From the NCBI GenBank assembly GCA_017622395.1, contig JAGARF010000247.1, positions 1 to 15,661 of the forward strand: 15,661 bases of DNA, written 5' to 3'. The notes under the pieces are model-generated. The model saw only the letters and a program-made list of their open reading frames with translations. It did no database searches and was not told the DNA's origin. Positions 1-7,273 of this stretch are shown piece by piece (position 1 is the first letter of the stretch; every line of letters starts with the position of its first letter). The stretch comes from Clostridia bacterium (GTDB taxonomy: Bacteria; Bacillota; Clostridia; RGIG6154). Position numbers and translations under genes: made by a program.

Positions 1-636
1 CACCAGAAATCCAATTACCGAGCCTGTAATTGCTGTTGCAAAATATACCGTATCGCTTTTTAAAACAACACTGCAGAAAATAAAGAATATACCAACCACC
101 GCAGTAACACTTCCTGCAAGTCCGTCAAGTCCGTCTGTTAAATTAACTGCATTTGTATAAGCAATCATATAAATTGCCATAAATATCACATAAAACCATT
201 TTAAATCCCATACAATCGATGTGAAAGGAATACTCAAGGTTGTTGAAATATATCCCTTGTTCACTCCAAGAACAAGAAATACAACTGATACAAGAACCTG
301 AAGTATAAGCTTTTGTTTTTCGGTAAGACCTAAGTTTCTTTTAAGGATAATTTTTATACCGTCATCTAAAAGACCTATAACACCGAAAAGTCCTGCAAAA
401 AGACTGCCGAAAACTACTGCATCATCTTTGCTGTGAATACAGGTTAAGATTACAGCAACCATAAGAAAGCCAATTCCGCCCATCGTTGGTGTTCCGCTTT
501 TTTTATTATGCCATTGAGGACCTTCATCTCTTATAGTCTGCCCGAATTTAAGCCTTCTTAAAACAGGTATAAGTATATATGTTATCAAGGTGCTTATTAT
601 AAAAGAAGAAAGCAAACAAACATACATATTATTCAT
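1..636 (-). CDS. mraY: MraY, phospho-N-acetylmuramoyl-pentapeptide transferase (3' end cut by window edge)
   Basis: Integral membrane enzyme that moves phospho-MurNAc-pentapeptide from UDP to undecaprenyl phosphate, giving lipid I. Only the first 212 codons are inside the window; the family is usually about 320 residues, so roughly two thirds is visible. The translated protein begins MNNMYVCLLSSFII, a hydrophobic first helix. It then shows the MraY signatures: GTPTMGGIGF after the first loop, the catalytic Asp pair in GLLDDGIK (D91/D92), and NLTDGLDGLAG (residues 165-174). Several hydrophobic segments alternate with short loops. The ATG at 636-634 is chosen because no in-frame start lies further upstream. 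A GAAAGGAG ribosome site at about 650-657 sits 13 nt away, which is a little long. It is the last visible gene of the minus-strand dcw operon and follows murF after an unusual 145-nt spacer. Confidence 0.95.
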   Translation of the reverse strand, partial: MNNMYVCLLSSFIISTLITYILIPVLRRLKFGQTIRDEGPQWHNKKSGTPTMGGIGFLMVAVILTCIHSKDDAVVFGSLFAGLFGVIGLLDDGIKIILKRNLGLTEKQKLILQVLVSVVFLVLGVNKGYISTTLSIPFTSIVWDLKWFYVIFMAIYMIAYTNAVNLTDGLDGLAGSVTAVVGIFFIFCSVVLKSDTVYFATAITGSVIGFLV

Positions 637-781
637 ATATAAACATTAACTCCTTTCGCAAAACAAGACTGAAAGAAAATTGCACAGTCTGTAGCCGATT
701 TACAACTGTCGTGTACTTTGTGTACACAAAGGAGTAAAACAGTACAGGATGTGTAATTTTATTCAGGCTTTTGCTCCTTTG
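637..781 (-). promoter_or_regulatory. murF-mraY spacer rich in overlapping inverted repeats
   Basis: This 145-nt gap is long for a dcw operon. On the transcribed minus strand a 14-nt arm starting in the last base of the murF stop codon (782-769) pairs with 739-726, with a single C/A mismatch and a 29-nt loop. The same downstream arm also belongs to a perfect 16-bp palindrome (716-731). A third hairpin, AGACTG/CAGTCT (666-671 with 685-690), lies just upstream of the mraY ribosome site. None is followed by a U-run, so these do not look like intrinsic terminators. The arm contains CTCCTTT (734-728), which is complementary to the mraY Shine-Dalgarno AAAGGAG (656-650). Any regulatory function is inferred, not shown. 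Confidence 0.45.
716..731. repeat. Perfect 16-bp palindrome
   Basis: CTTTGTGTACACAAAG is its own reverse complement over all 16 bases. It lies in the murF-mraY spacer and overlaps the downstream arm of the larger hairpin at 726-782. Such a dyad could be a protein-binding site or half of an alternative RNA fold. No matching second copy was noticed elsewhere in the window. Confidence 0.6.
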
Positions 782-1066
782 TTAAAAATCAATTACATGG
801 TCAACTATTTCTTCAAGCTTCATACCTCTTGAAGCTTTAACAAGCACAGCATCTCCCTTTTTAAGGAAGCCGTCCAAAAATTCATTTACTTCATTATTGG
901 TTTTAAAGAATTTTGTCTTGTTTTTATCAAAACCTTTTTCACAGGCACCTTCAATTATAAATCTGCTCATATCGCCTACTGCTATAAGGTAGTCTGTTTT
1001 TGTGTCTACCGCATATCCGCCTACATCCTTATGAAGCTTTTCGGACATCTCACCCATTTCAAGCAT
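782..1066 (-). CDS. Possible separately translated C-terminal part of MurF
   Basis: After the TAG the MurF frame stays open for 100 codons, and the first ATG gives a 94-residue product, MLEMGEMSEKLHKDVG onward. It carries most of the C-terminal Rossmann-like domain that holds the amino-acid/dipeptide ligand side of Mur ligases, but lacks the first strand (IAILGD). A GGAG occurs only 2 nt before the ATG at 1066, too close, but 11 nt before a second ATG at 1057, so reinitiation is possible though weakly supported. The GGAG is also simply part of the conserved Gly-Asp-Met codons. It is best read as the tail of the broken murF and not as an independent gene. Confidence 0.35.
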   Translation of the reverse strand: MLEMGEMSEKLHKDVGGYAVDTKTDYLIAVGDMSRFIIEGACEKGFDKNKTKFFKTNNEVNEFLDGFLKKGDAVLVKASRGMKLEEIVDHVIDF

Positions 1067-1084
1067 ATCTCCGAGTATTGCAAT

Positions 1085-1087
1085 CTA
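1085..1087 (-). other. In-frame amber codon within murF
   Basis: The minus strand reads ACT AGA TAG ATT GCA ATA CTC GGA GAT ATG, that is T R stop I A I L G D M. The residues on both sides match the MurF family in one frame. The stop replaces a residue that is commonly Lys or Arg just before the first beta strand of the C-terminal domain. The codon itself is certain from the given sequence; its biological meaning is not. Confidence 0.9.
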
Positions 1088-2139
1088 TCTAGTTCCCGTT
1101 ATCTGTCTTAAGGTTTTAAGACCTGCCTGAACTGATGACGGACTTGAATTGTAGCAGTCATTTATTAATGTTATGCCGTTTGTCTTAACAATATTCTGTC
1201 GCATTGCACCTGGCTGAAACATTGAAAGAGCACTTAAAATATCATTAGGCTCAACACCGTATTTTCTTGCAACAATAAATGCCGCCAAAGCATTATTGAC
1301 ATTATGGTCGCCAAGAACAGGTATTCTTCCCTGAAAGTCTCCCTCACTGCAATGGATTGTAAATTCCATTTCAGTTTCTCCGCTTTGTCTTATGTTATCT
1401 GCCGTATAGTCGCAGTTTTTATTTTCAATTCCGTATGTAATACATTTATGCTTAAGGTCTTTTGCAAGACTTAAAAGCAAATCATCATCACCGCAGAGAA
1501 CAACTGTGCCATCTTTTTTAAGATGGTTAAGCATTTCGCTTTTTGCCTTTAAGATATTTTCTCTGGAGCCAAGCTTTTCTATATGAGATAAACCGATATT
1601 TGTGTAAACCGCAGTTTCAGGTTCAACCAAAGATGCCAGATATTCGATTTCACCAAAGCCTGACATACCCATTTCGGTTACACCTATTTCGTGACAATCA
1701 TCTAAGCTTAAAAGTGTCAAGGGAAGACCTATATGGTTATTGCAGTTTCCCTGAGTTTTCATAACATTTAATTTTGCAGAAAGAGCACAGGCAATCATAT
1801 CTTTAGTTGTTGTCTTTCCGACACTTCCTGTTATTCCCACATAAGGGATGTCAAACTTGTTTCTGTAGTATTTCGCAAGCTGACCCAAAGCCTTTATTGT
1901 ATCATCAACAAGAACAACAGGCTTTTCACTTTCTATATTTTCAGAAACAAGACAGCCCATAGCACCATTTTTCATAGCACTGTCTGCATACTTGTTTCCG
2001 TCAAAATTTTCGCCTTTGATTGCTATATAAAACATTCCCTGTTTAACCGCACGGGAGTCTTTACCGATGCAGTCGAAGCTGTCTTGTGGATTTCCGCTTA
2101 AAATTTTTCCGCCTGTTGCCTGAGCAACTTCAGAAATTG

Positions 2140-3561
2140 TTATTTTCTGCATCCCAATTCTCCTTTCAACTGCATTAATATCTCTACTTCATCAAAATGA
2201 ATTTTTTCTTTTCCTATTATCTGATAATCCTCATGGCCCTTGCCTGCAAGAATTATAACATCGTCTTTTTTTGCATTTTTTATTGCATATTCTATTGCAT
2301 CTCTTCTGTTTTCAATAACAATATGCTCGCCTGTAACACCAGGGAGAATTTCATTGATTATATCCATAGGCTGTTCTGTCCTCGGGTTATCTGAGGTAAC
2401 AATGCAAAAATCTGCAAGGGAGCTTGCAACTCGACCCATTATTGGTCTTTTTGTGTTATCTCTGTCCCCACCGCAGCCAAAAAGAATTACCACTCTTCCT
2501 TTTGCAAAGCCTTTTGCTGTTTTTAAAATGTTTTCTATTCCGTCAGGTGTGTGGGCATAATCTACAAGAACAGTAAAGTCCTCCGATACAGGCACAACCT
2601 CTGCTCTGCCTCTTACACCTTTTGCTTTTTCAAGGGCTTTTATAACAATTTCGTCTTCAATTCCAAGTGCCTTAACTGCACCTACTGCAGAAAGTGCATT
2701 ATATACCGAAAATTTACCCGGTATAGAAAGGCTATACCTTTCTCCTTTTATGTCAAAAGATACACCTCTTTGCTCAAGAAGTACATTTTCTGCTTTTAAA
2801 TCTGCATCATTGTCTATACCAAAGGTTAAAACAGGACATTTTGCCTTCTTCGCCATATATATTCCAGCTTCGTCGTCTGTGTTTATTACACCCTTTTTAC
2901 AGATATCAAACAAGATTGCTTTGGCATCTCTGTAATTTTCCATTGTTTTATGGAAATCAAGATGGTCCTGTGTTAAATTTGTAAAAACACCCACATCAAA
3001 GTCACAGCCGTAAACTCTGTCTAAATAAAGAGCATGGGAGGAAACCTCCATAACAACTGTATCAACCTTGCTGTCTGCCATTTTTCTGAATATTCCCTGA
3101 AGCTCGAATGAGTCTGGAGTTGTTCTTGCCGCAGGATATATTTCCTCACCTATAACTATCTGGTTTGTTCCTATTAATCCAACCTTTTCTCCTGCCTCTT
3201 CAAGGATTTGTTTTATTAAATAAGTTGTTGTTGTTTTTCCGTTTGTTCCTGTTATACCCACAAGTTTAAACTCTCTTGATGGATTGCCGTGAAAGTTTGA
3301 ACAAAGAACTGCAAGAGTTCTTCTTGTATCCTTAACCTTAACCACAGGACAGGAAACATCAACATCATCCTCTGCAATAATAACAGACGCACCCTTTTCT
3401 TCTGCGTTTTTTGCGTACTTGTGACCGTCTGTTTCATAGCCCTTTATGCACACGAATGCAGACCCGTCCTTAACAGTTAAGGATGAGCTTTCAACAGAGG
3501 TTATTTCTATATCTCCGTCTCCCTCATATTCAATTGTGCCAAGCAATTCTTTAAGTAACAT
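2140..3561 (-). CDS. murE: MurE, UDP-MurNAc-L-Ala-D-Glu:meso-diaminopimelate ligase
   Basis: Cytoplasmic ATP-dependent Mur ligase that adds the third stem-peptide residue. The 473-residue length is normal. Visible motifs are the P-loop GTNGKTTTT (105-113), the TTPDSFELQ substrate loop (147-155), EVSSHAL (172-178), NLTQDHLDFH (195-204), the likely carbamylated lysine in RDAKAILFD (K214), HTPDGIEN (337-344), DNPR (391-394) and AGKGHEDYQ (439-447). DNPR is the recognised marker for meso-diaminopimelate specificity, as opposed to the lysine-adding enzymes, so this organism probably has mDAP-type peptidoglycan. The ATG at 3561 follows an AGAGG site with 7-nt spacing that overlaps the ftsI stop region. 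The 3' end overlaps murF by 13 nt and carries the murF ribosome site. Confidence 0.96.
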   Translation of the reverse strand: MLLKELLGTIEYEGDGDIEITSVESSSLTVKDGSAFVCIKGYETDGHKYAKNAEEKGASVIIAEDDVDVSCPVVKVKDTRRTLAVLCSNFHGNPSREFKLVGITGTNGKTTTTYLIKQILEEAGEKVGLIGTNQIVIGEEIYPAARTTPDSFELQGIFRKMADSKVDTVVMEVSSHALYLDRVYGCDFDVGVFTNLTQDHLDFHKTMENYRDAKAILFDICKKGVINTDDEAGIYMAKKAKCPVLTFGIDNDADLKAENVLLEQRGVSFDIKGERYSLSIPGKFSVYNALSAVGAVKALGIEDEIVIKALEKAKGVRGRAEVVPVSEDFTVLVDYAHTPDGIENILKTAKGFAKGRVVILFGCGGDRDNTKRPIMGRVASSLADFCIVTSDNPRTEQPMDIINEILPGVTGEHIVIENRRDAIEYAIKNAKKDDVIILAGKGHEDYQIIGKEKIHFDEVEILMQLKGELGCRK

Positions 3562-3571
3562 TTTATTACCT

Positions 3572-5770
3572 CTATTCTACATCAAGATGTCTGAATTCAA
3601 CATACACAACAGTTCCCTTTTCAACAACGCTGCCTGCTGCCGGTTCTTGTTTAAACGCAGCAGTATCTCCGCTGCTGTGGGAGTTTCTTCCTCCGCTTCC
3701 AACCTTCATATTAAGTCCGCTGCTTATAATTATATTATTCGCCTGAAGAATTGAACAGTTTTCTACCGACGGAACCGTTACCATCTGTGGTTCTTTATCT
3801 TCTGTATGAAGAAGAATTAAAGTACCCTCAGGAAGTCTTACACCGCTTTGAGGGGTCTGTCTTAGTATAGTTGTTCCCTCTCCTTCAACGCTATATTTAA
3901 AGCCTGCGTCAACAACAAGCTTTTTAGCCTCTTCAACTGTTTTGCCCACAGTATTTACAACCTGAATTTCCTGGCTCTGTTCTTCTTCTGTTAATACCTT
4001 TTCAACACCTAAATACTGCAAAGTGTTTTCCATAATCCTGCCTACAACAGGAGCGGCAATAACACCGCCAAAATACTGACCTGCTTCTGGTTCATCTATC
4101 ATAACCAAAACTGCAATCTGAGGGTCGTCTGCAGGAGCAAAGGCAACCATTGATGCAATCTTTTTATTTTCACTTCTTGGTTGTTTTTCTGATGTTCCTG
4201 TTTTTCCTGCAACTCTGTAGCCCTTGATATATGCATTTTTACCTGAGCCTACAGCAACTGCTTCTTCGAGCATACTTCTTAGTCTTTCGCTTGTTTTTTC
4301 AGAAACCACCTGTCTTTTAACTTCTGTTTCCGCTTTCTTTATAACATTGCCGTCTGCATCAATTATTTCTTTAACTACATGAGGAGTTACATATTTTCCG
4401 TTGTTTGCAACTGCTGAAATTGCGGTAATAAGCTGAATAGGTGTTACCTGAAAACCCTGACCGAATGATGTTGTTGCATTCTCAACAGGGCCGTAAAGAG
4501 TCGGACTGAAAAAAATACCAAGTGCTTCTCCCGTAACATCTATTCCTGTTTTTTCGGTAAGACCAAAACCTTTTACATATTTAAAGAAATTTTCTTTGCC
4601 GACACTTGCACCTATTTCAATAAATGCAGGGTTGCAGGAATTCTGTATTGCCTGAGCAAAGGTCTGCATACCGTGTCCCCCTGCTTTCCAGCATCTTATT
4701 CTCGTTCCCGCTACCTCTGTTGAGCCTGAACAGTAAAAGGTTTTATTGTCAGGTATAAGGTTTTCCTCTATTGCAATGGCAGATGTTAAAATTTTGAATG
4801 TAGAACCCGGTTCATATGTATCAACAACCGCCTTGTTTCTCCACATTTTGTTTCTCGCTGCTGCCACAAGTTTATTTTTTTCATCATCTGTTTCAGCATT
4901 TTCTATTGCCTCAAGTGCTGCTGCGTCAGTTATAACCGCATAGCTGTTAGGGTCAAAATCAGGCTTTGTTGCCATAGCAAGAATTCCGCCTGTTTTTACA
5001 TCCATAACTATTGCACAGGCACCATTTTTTGCATCGTTTTCTATTATTGCCGTTTCAAGCTCGTTTTCAACATAGTGCTGGATAACCTCGTCTATAGTTA
5101 AAACAAGACTGCAACCGTCCTTTGAGCTGTAATACTGCTCATACTCGTAAGAAACCTCAACGCCTCTTACATCCTGTGCAGTTACAACCCTGCCCGACTC
5201 TCCTGTTAAATAATCATCATATTTAAGTTCTATTCCTGAAAGTCCCTGATTATCTGAGCCTGCATAACCAAGCACATGTGCCGCAAAATTCTTATACGGA
5301 TAATATCTTTTTGAGTCCTCAACAATTGAAATACCAGGGAGATTTCCCTCTGCAATTTCTTTTCTTATTCTCTGCGCCGCATCACTTTCAATCTTAGATT
5401 TAATTATTTCGTATCTTGATTTTTTTGTTACATCTTTTTTTACATCTTCATAATCAAGTTTTAATATATCTGAAAGAATTTTGCATACATCTTCAACTGC
5501 ATCCTCTTCCTCGATGATTACAGGGTCCGCAATAACCGTATCTACAGATGCTGATACTGCAAGCTCTTTCATATTTCTATCGTATATTGTACCTCTTTTT
5601 GGGTTTATAATTCTGTCCTTAGTCTGCTGCTGCATAGCAAGCTCCTGCCACTTAGTTCCCTCTACAAACTGCAACCAGAAGATTTTCGCCATCATAACAA
5701 CAACCAGCATTGCAAGAACGCAAAGCATAATTAATATTCTTTTTTTGGTGATGTTTTTTACCTTTGCCAT
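3572..5770 (-). CDS. Class B penicillin-binding protein with two PASTA domains (FtsI/SpoVD type)
   Basis: Membrane-anchored D,D-transpeptidase that cross-links peptidoglycan at the septum or, for SpoVD, in the spore cortex. Starting at the ATG at 5770 it is 732 residues. A short basic N-terminus is followed by one membrane helix (about 12-32), a dimerisation domain, and a transpeptidase domain with the active-site STFK (S323, K326), SCN (378-380) and KTGT (523-526). Two PASTA units follow (about 602-656 and 663-729). This architecture occurs in both Bacillota FtsI/PbpB and SpoVD; position between ftsL and murE does not separate them here, so no symbol is given. An upstream TTG would add 8 residues, but GGAG lies 7 nt before the chosen ATG. 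Termination is TAG AGG TAA TAA. Confidence 0.93.
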   Translation of the reverse strand: MAKVKNITKKRILIMLCVLAMLVVVMMAKIFWLQFVEGTKWQELAMQQQTKDRIINPKRGTIYDRNMKELAVSASVDTVIADPVIIEEEDAVEDVCKILSDILKLDYEDVKKDVTKKSRYEIIKSKIESDAAQRIRKEIAEGNLPGISIVEDSKRYYPYKNFAAHVLGYAGSDNQGLSGIELKYDDYLTGESGRVVTAQDVRGVEVSYEYEQYYSSKDGCSLVLTIDEVIQHYVENELETAIIENDAKNGACAIVMDVKTGGILAMATKPDFDPNSYAVITDAAALEAIENAETDDEKNKLVAAARNKMWRNKAVVDTYEPGSTFKILTSAIAIEENLIPDNKTFYCSGSTEVAGTRIRCWKAGGHGMQTFAQAIQNSCNPAFIEIGASVGKENFFKYVKGFGLTEKTGIDVTGEALGIFFSPTLYGPVENATTSFGQGFQVTPIQLITAISAVANNGKYVTPHVVKEIIDADGNVIKKAETEVKRQVVSEKTSERLRSMLEEAVAVGSGKNAYIKGYRVAGKTGTSEKQPRSENKKIASMVAFAPADDPQIAVLVMIDEPEAGQYFGGVIAAPVVGRIMENTLQYLGVEKVLTEEEQSQEIQVVNTVGKTVEEAKKLVVDAGFKYSVEGEGTTILRQTPQSGVRLPEGTLILLHTEDKEPQMVTVPSVENCSILQANNIIISSGLNMKVGSGGRNSHSSGDTAAFKQEPAAGSVVEKGTVVYVEFRHLDVE

Positions 5771-5793
5771 TATAAATCTCCATTTTACTGACA

Positions 5794-5821
5794 AAGGGGT
5801 TTATTAAAATATAAACCCCTT
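5794..5821. repeat. Perfect 11-bp hairpin in the ftsL-ftsI spacer
   Basis: Arms AAGGGGTTTAT (5794-5804) and ATAAACCCCTT (5811-5821) are exact reverse complements around a 6-nt loop. The structure occupies the 82-nt gap between ftsL and ftsI, ending about 24 nt upstream of the ftsI start codon. The minus-strand transcript has only three U residues after the stem, so it is not a convincing terminator. An attenuator, RNA-stabilising stem or processing site is possible. Confidence 0.6.
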
Positions 5822-5852
5822 ATGCTACTATTCATTTTAATATACTTTGCAA

Positions 5853-6326
5853 TCAGTACAAATATTCCATACAGAAGTTCCATATGGAAGAAAAAATATT
5901 CTTTCCGCTTTCTTCACCTGACTGAACTGCCACTGTCTTACTTCCCATATTAAGGTCAAGCTCCACAATCTGATGCTGTTGAGGAGTGTTCATATTAAGC
6001 TCGTTTACGGCAACTGACTGTACTGTGTTTAAATCCGTCATCGCTTCAAGCTTAACAAAGGATTGCTGTACTTCTTTTTCAACCTTTGCAAGAGTGTTGT
6101 TTAAGCCTGCAATCTGATTATTCATCTGAGAAATTATAGTACTTCTTAAAACAATCGTAAAAACTGCTGCAAAAAGACCTATCATAAAAACTTTATAAAA
6201 CAGTTTTGCGTTTTCTTTTTTAGAAATCTTCTTTTCCTGTTTAACTTGCGGTTTTACCTTAGTTTCAGGTGCATATCCGTATTTAGGAACTGCTGTTCCT
6301 GAAATATAACCGTTATAACTGTTCAT
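5853..6326 (-). CDS. ftsL: FtsL-like division protein
   Basis: Small bitopic membrane protein of 157 residues, in the position expected for FtsL, which with DivIC/FtsB and DivIB/FtsQ activates septal peptidoglycan synthesis. A hydrophilic, lysine-rich cytoplasmic part (1-43) precedes a single membrane segment (about 44-62). A heptad-like coiled-coil stretch follows (about 65-100). The NELNMNTPQQHQIVELDL region (about 108-125) fits the short conserved end of FtsL/DivIC-like proteins. Sequence conservation in this family is weak, so the call rests on topology and location between rsmH and the PBP gene. A GGAG site lies 6 nt before the ATG, and overlaps the region just after the rsmH stop, 12 nt upstream. 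It ends in TGA, which shows TGA is used as a stop here. Confidence 0.82.
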   Translation of the reverse strand: MNSYNGYISGTAVPKYGYAPETKVKPQVKQEKKISKKENAKLFYKVFMIGLFAAVFTIVLRSTIISQMNNQIAGLNNTLAKVEKEVQQSFVKLEAMTDLNTVQSVAVNELNMNTPQQHQIVELDLNMGSKTVAVQSGEESGKNIFSSIWNFCMEYLY

Positions 6327-6338
6327 TCGTTTCTCCTT

Positions 6339-7271
6339 TTATAATTTTTCTATAATTCTCAGTTTAGCACAGGACGACCTCGAGTTCATTGTCAGCTCTT
6401 CTTCACCTGCGATTATTGGTTTTCTGTTTACCAGCTTTCCCTTTGGTTTATTACCGCAAACACAAATTGGGAAGTCCGGAGGACAGGTACATCCCTTGCA
6501 GAAATCATTGAAGGCATTTTTCACGATCCTGTCTTCAAGTGAATGGAAGGTTATTATTGCAAGTCTGCCCCCCGGTTTAAGGGATTCAAAAAAATCTATT
6601 ACCGACTGCCTTAAAAGGCTTAATTCCGAGTTTACTTCTATTCTTATTGCCTGAAAAACTCTTTTAGCAGGGTGACCACCTGACCTTCTTGCGGCTGCAG
6701 GTATTCCTGCCTTTATTAATTCTGTAAGCTCAAATGTTGTTTCAACAGGCTTTATTTTTCTTGCTTTGTCAATTTCCTCTGCTATACGGAAAGCAAATTT
6801 TTCTTCACCGTAGTCCCTGAAGATTTTGGCAAGCTCTGTTTTTTCATAATTGTTAACAACTTCATACGCAGAAAGACTCTGGCTTTGGTCCATTCTCATA
6901 TCAAGTCTTGCATCTGCATTGTAGGAAAACCCTCTTTCCCCATTATCAAGCTGATATGACGAAACTCCAAGGTCAAGTATTGCACCCGAAAGTCCATCTA
7001 CTTCATATTCCTTTAATATGTTTTTAATTTCACAGTAGTTGCTTTTATGAAAGATAACTCTGTCTTCATAATCCTTAAGTCTTACTTTTGCAGCCTTGAT
7101 AGCCTCAATATCTCTGTCTATTCCTATAAGCTTTATATTGTCAAGAGTTTCAAGAAGCTTTAAGGAATGACCGCCGCCGCCTAAAGTTCCGTCTGCAAAG
7201 TAACCTTCATTATTAACTGAGAGTGCTTCAACACTTTCATTAAGCAAAACCGATATGTGTTTAAATTCCAT
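6339..7271 (-). CDS. rsmH: RsmH (MraW), 16S rRNA C1402 N4-methyltransferase
   Basis: Cytoplasmic S-adenosylmethionine-dependent enzyme that methylates N4 of C1402 in 16S rRNA, fine-tuning the P site. At 310 residues it is of normal length. The start MEFKHISVLLNES is typical, as are the SAM-binding motif DGTLGGGGHS (27-36), LDLGVSSYQLD and RGFSYNADARLDMRMD. Further on come GGHPAKRVFQAIRIEVN and the FHSLEDRIVK segment near the catalytic region. The Cys-rich tail CKGCTCPPDFPICVCG (about 255-272) is also characteristic. The ATG begins 2 nt after the mraZ stop, with no clear Shine-Dalgarno, so translation is probably coupled to mraZ. Second gene of the dcw operon. Confidence 0.96.
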   Translation of the reverse strand: MEFKHISVLLNESVEALSVNNEGYFADGTLGGGGHSLKLLETLDNIKLIGIDRDIEAIKAAKVRLKDYEDRVIFHKSNYCEIKNILKEYEVDGLSGAILDLGVSSYQLDNGERGFSYNADARLDMRMDQSQSLSAYEVVNNYEKTELAKIFRDYGEEKFAFRIAEEIDKARKIKPVETTFELTELIKAGIPAAARRSGGHPAKRVFQAIRIEVNSELSLLRQSVIDFFESLKPGGRLAIITFHSLEDRIVKNAFNDFCKGCTCPPDFPICVCGNKPKGKLVNRKPIIAGEEELTMNSRSSCAKLRIIEKL

Positions 7272-7273
7272 AT

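Larger units (their letters stand above)
782..2152 (-). pseudogene. murF: MurF, UDP-MurNAc-tripeptide:D-Ala-D-Ala ligase, interrupted by an in-frame TAG
   Basis: MurF adds D-Ala-D-Ala to the UDP-MurNAc-tripeptide in the cytoplasm, the last soluble step of peptidoglycan precursor synthesis. The first 355 codons (2152-1088) hold the N-terminal domain, the ATP-binding loop GSVGKTTT (109-116), the signature NCNNHIGLP (136-144), HNVNNALAAF (283-292) and the start of the C-terminal domain, DCYNSSPSS (332-340). Translation then meets TAG at 1085-1087. The same frame continues at once with IAILGDMLEMGEMSEK to TAA at 782-784. The joined length is 456 codons, normal for the family. No frameshift is involved; a single A-to-T change of AAG would explain the break. 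AAAGGAG lies 7 nt before the ATG, inside the end of murE, which overlaps by 13 nt. Because murF is normally essential, sequencing error, suppression or a split protein are all open. Confidence 0.85.

Noticed and set aside
641..646. ATG at 646-644 as the mraY start
   Set aside because: It is out of frame with mraY and stops after five codons; spacing to GGAG is too short.
1081..1100. Frameshift or 4-bp TAGA duplication as the cause of the murF break
   Set aside because: The MurF frame is identical on both sides of the stop and the joined length is normal, so a substitution fits better than an indel.
2240..2560. Plus-strand open frames opposite the mur genes, such as 2240-2560, 3446-3754 and 5481-5807
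   Set aside because: They are antisense to well-supported genes, have low-complexity Ser/Ile/Phe-rich products, and lack ribosome sites or family resemblance.
5771..5794. TTG start adding 8 residues to the PBP
   Set aside because: It overlaps the hairpin arm, has no ribosome site, and the ATG at 5770 has GGAG at 7 nt.
5794..5821. Intrinsic terminator between ftsL and ftsI
   Set aside because: The stem is good, but neither strand has a following U-run and the genes belong to one operon.
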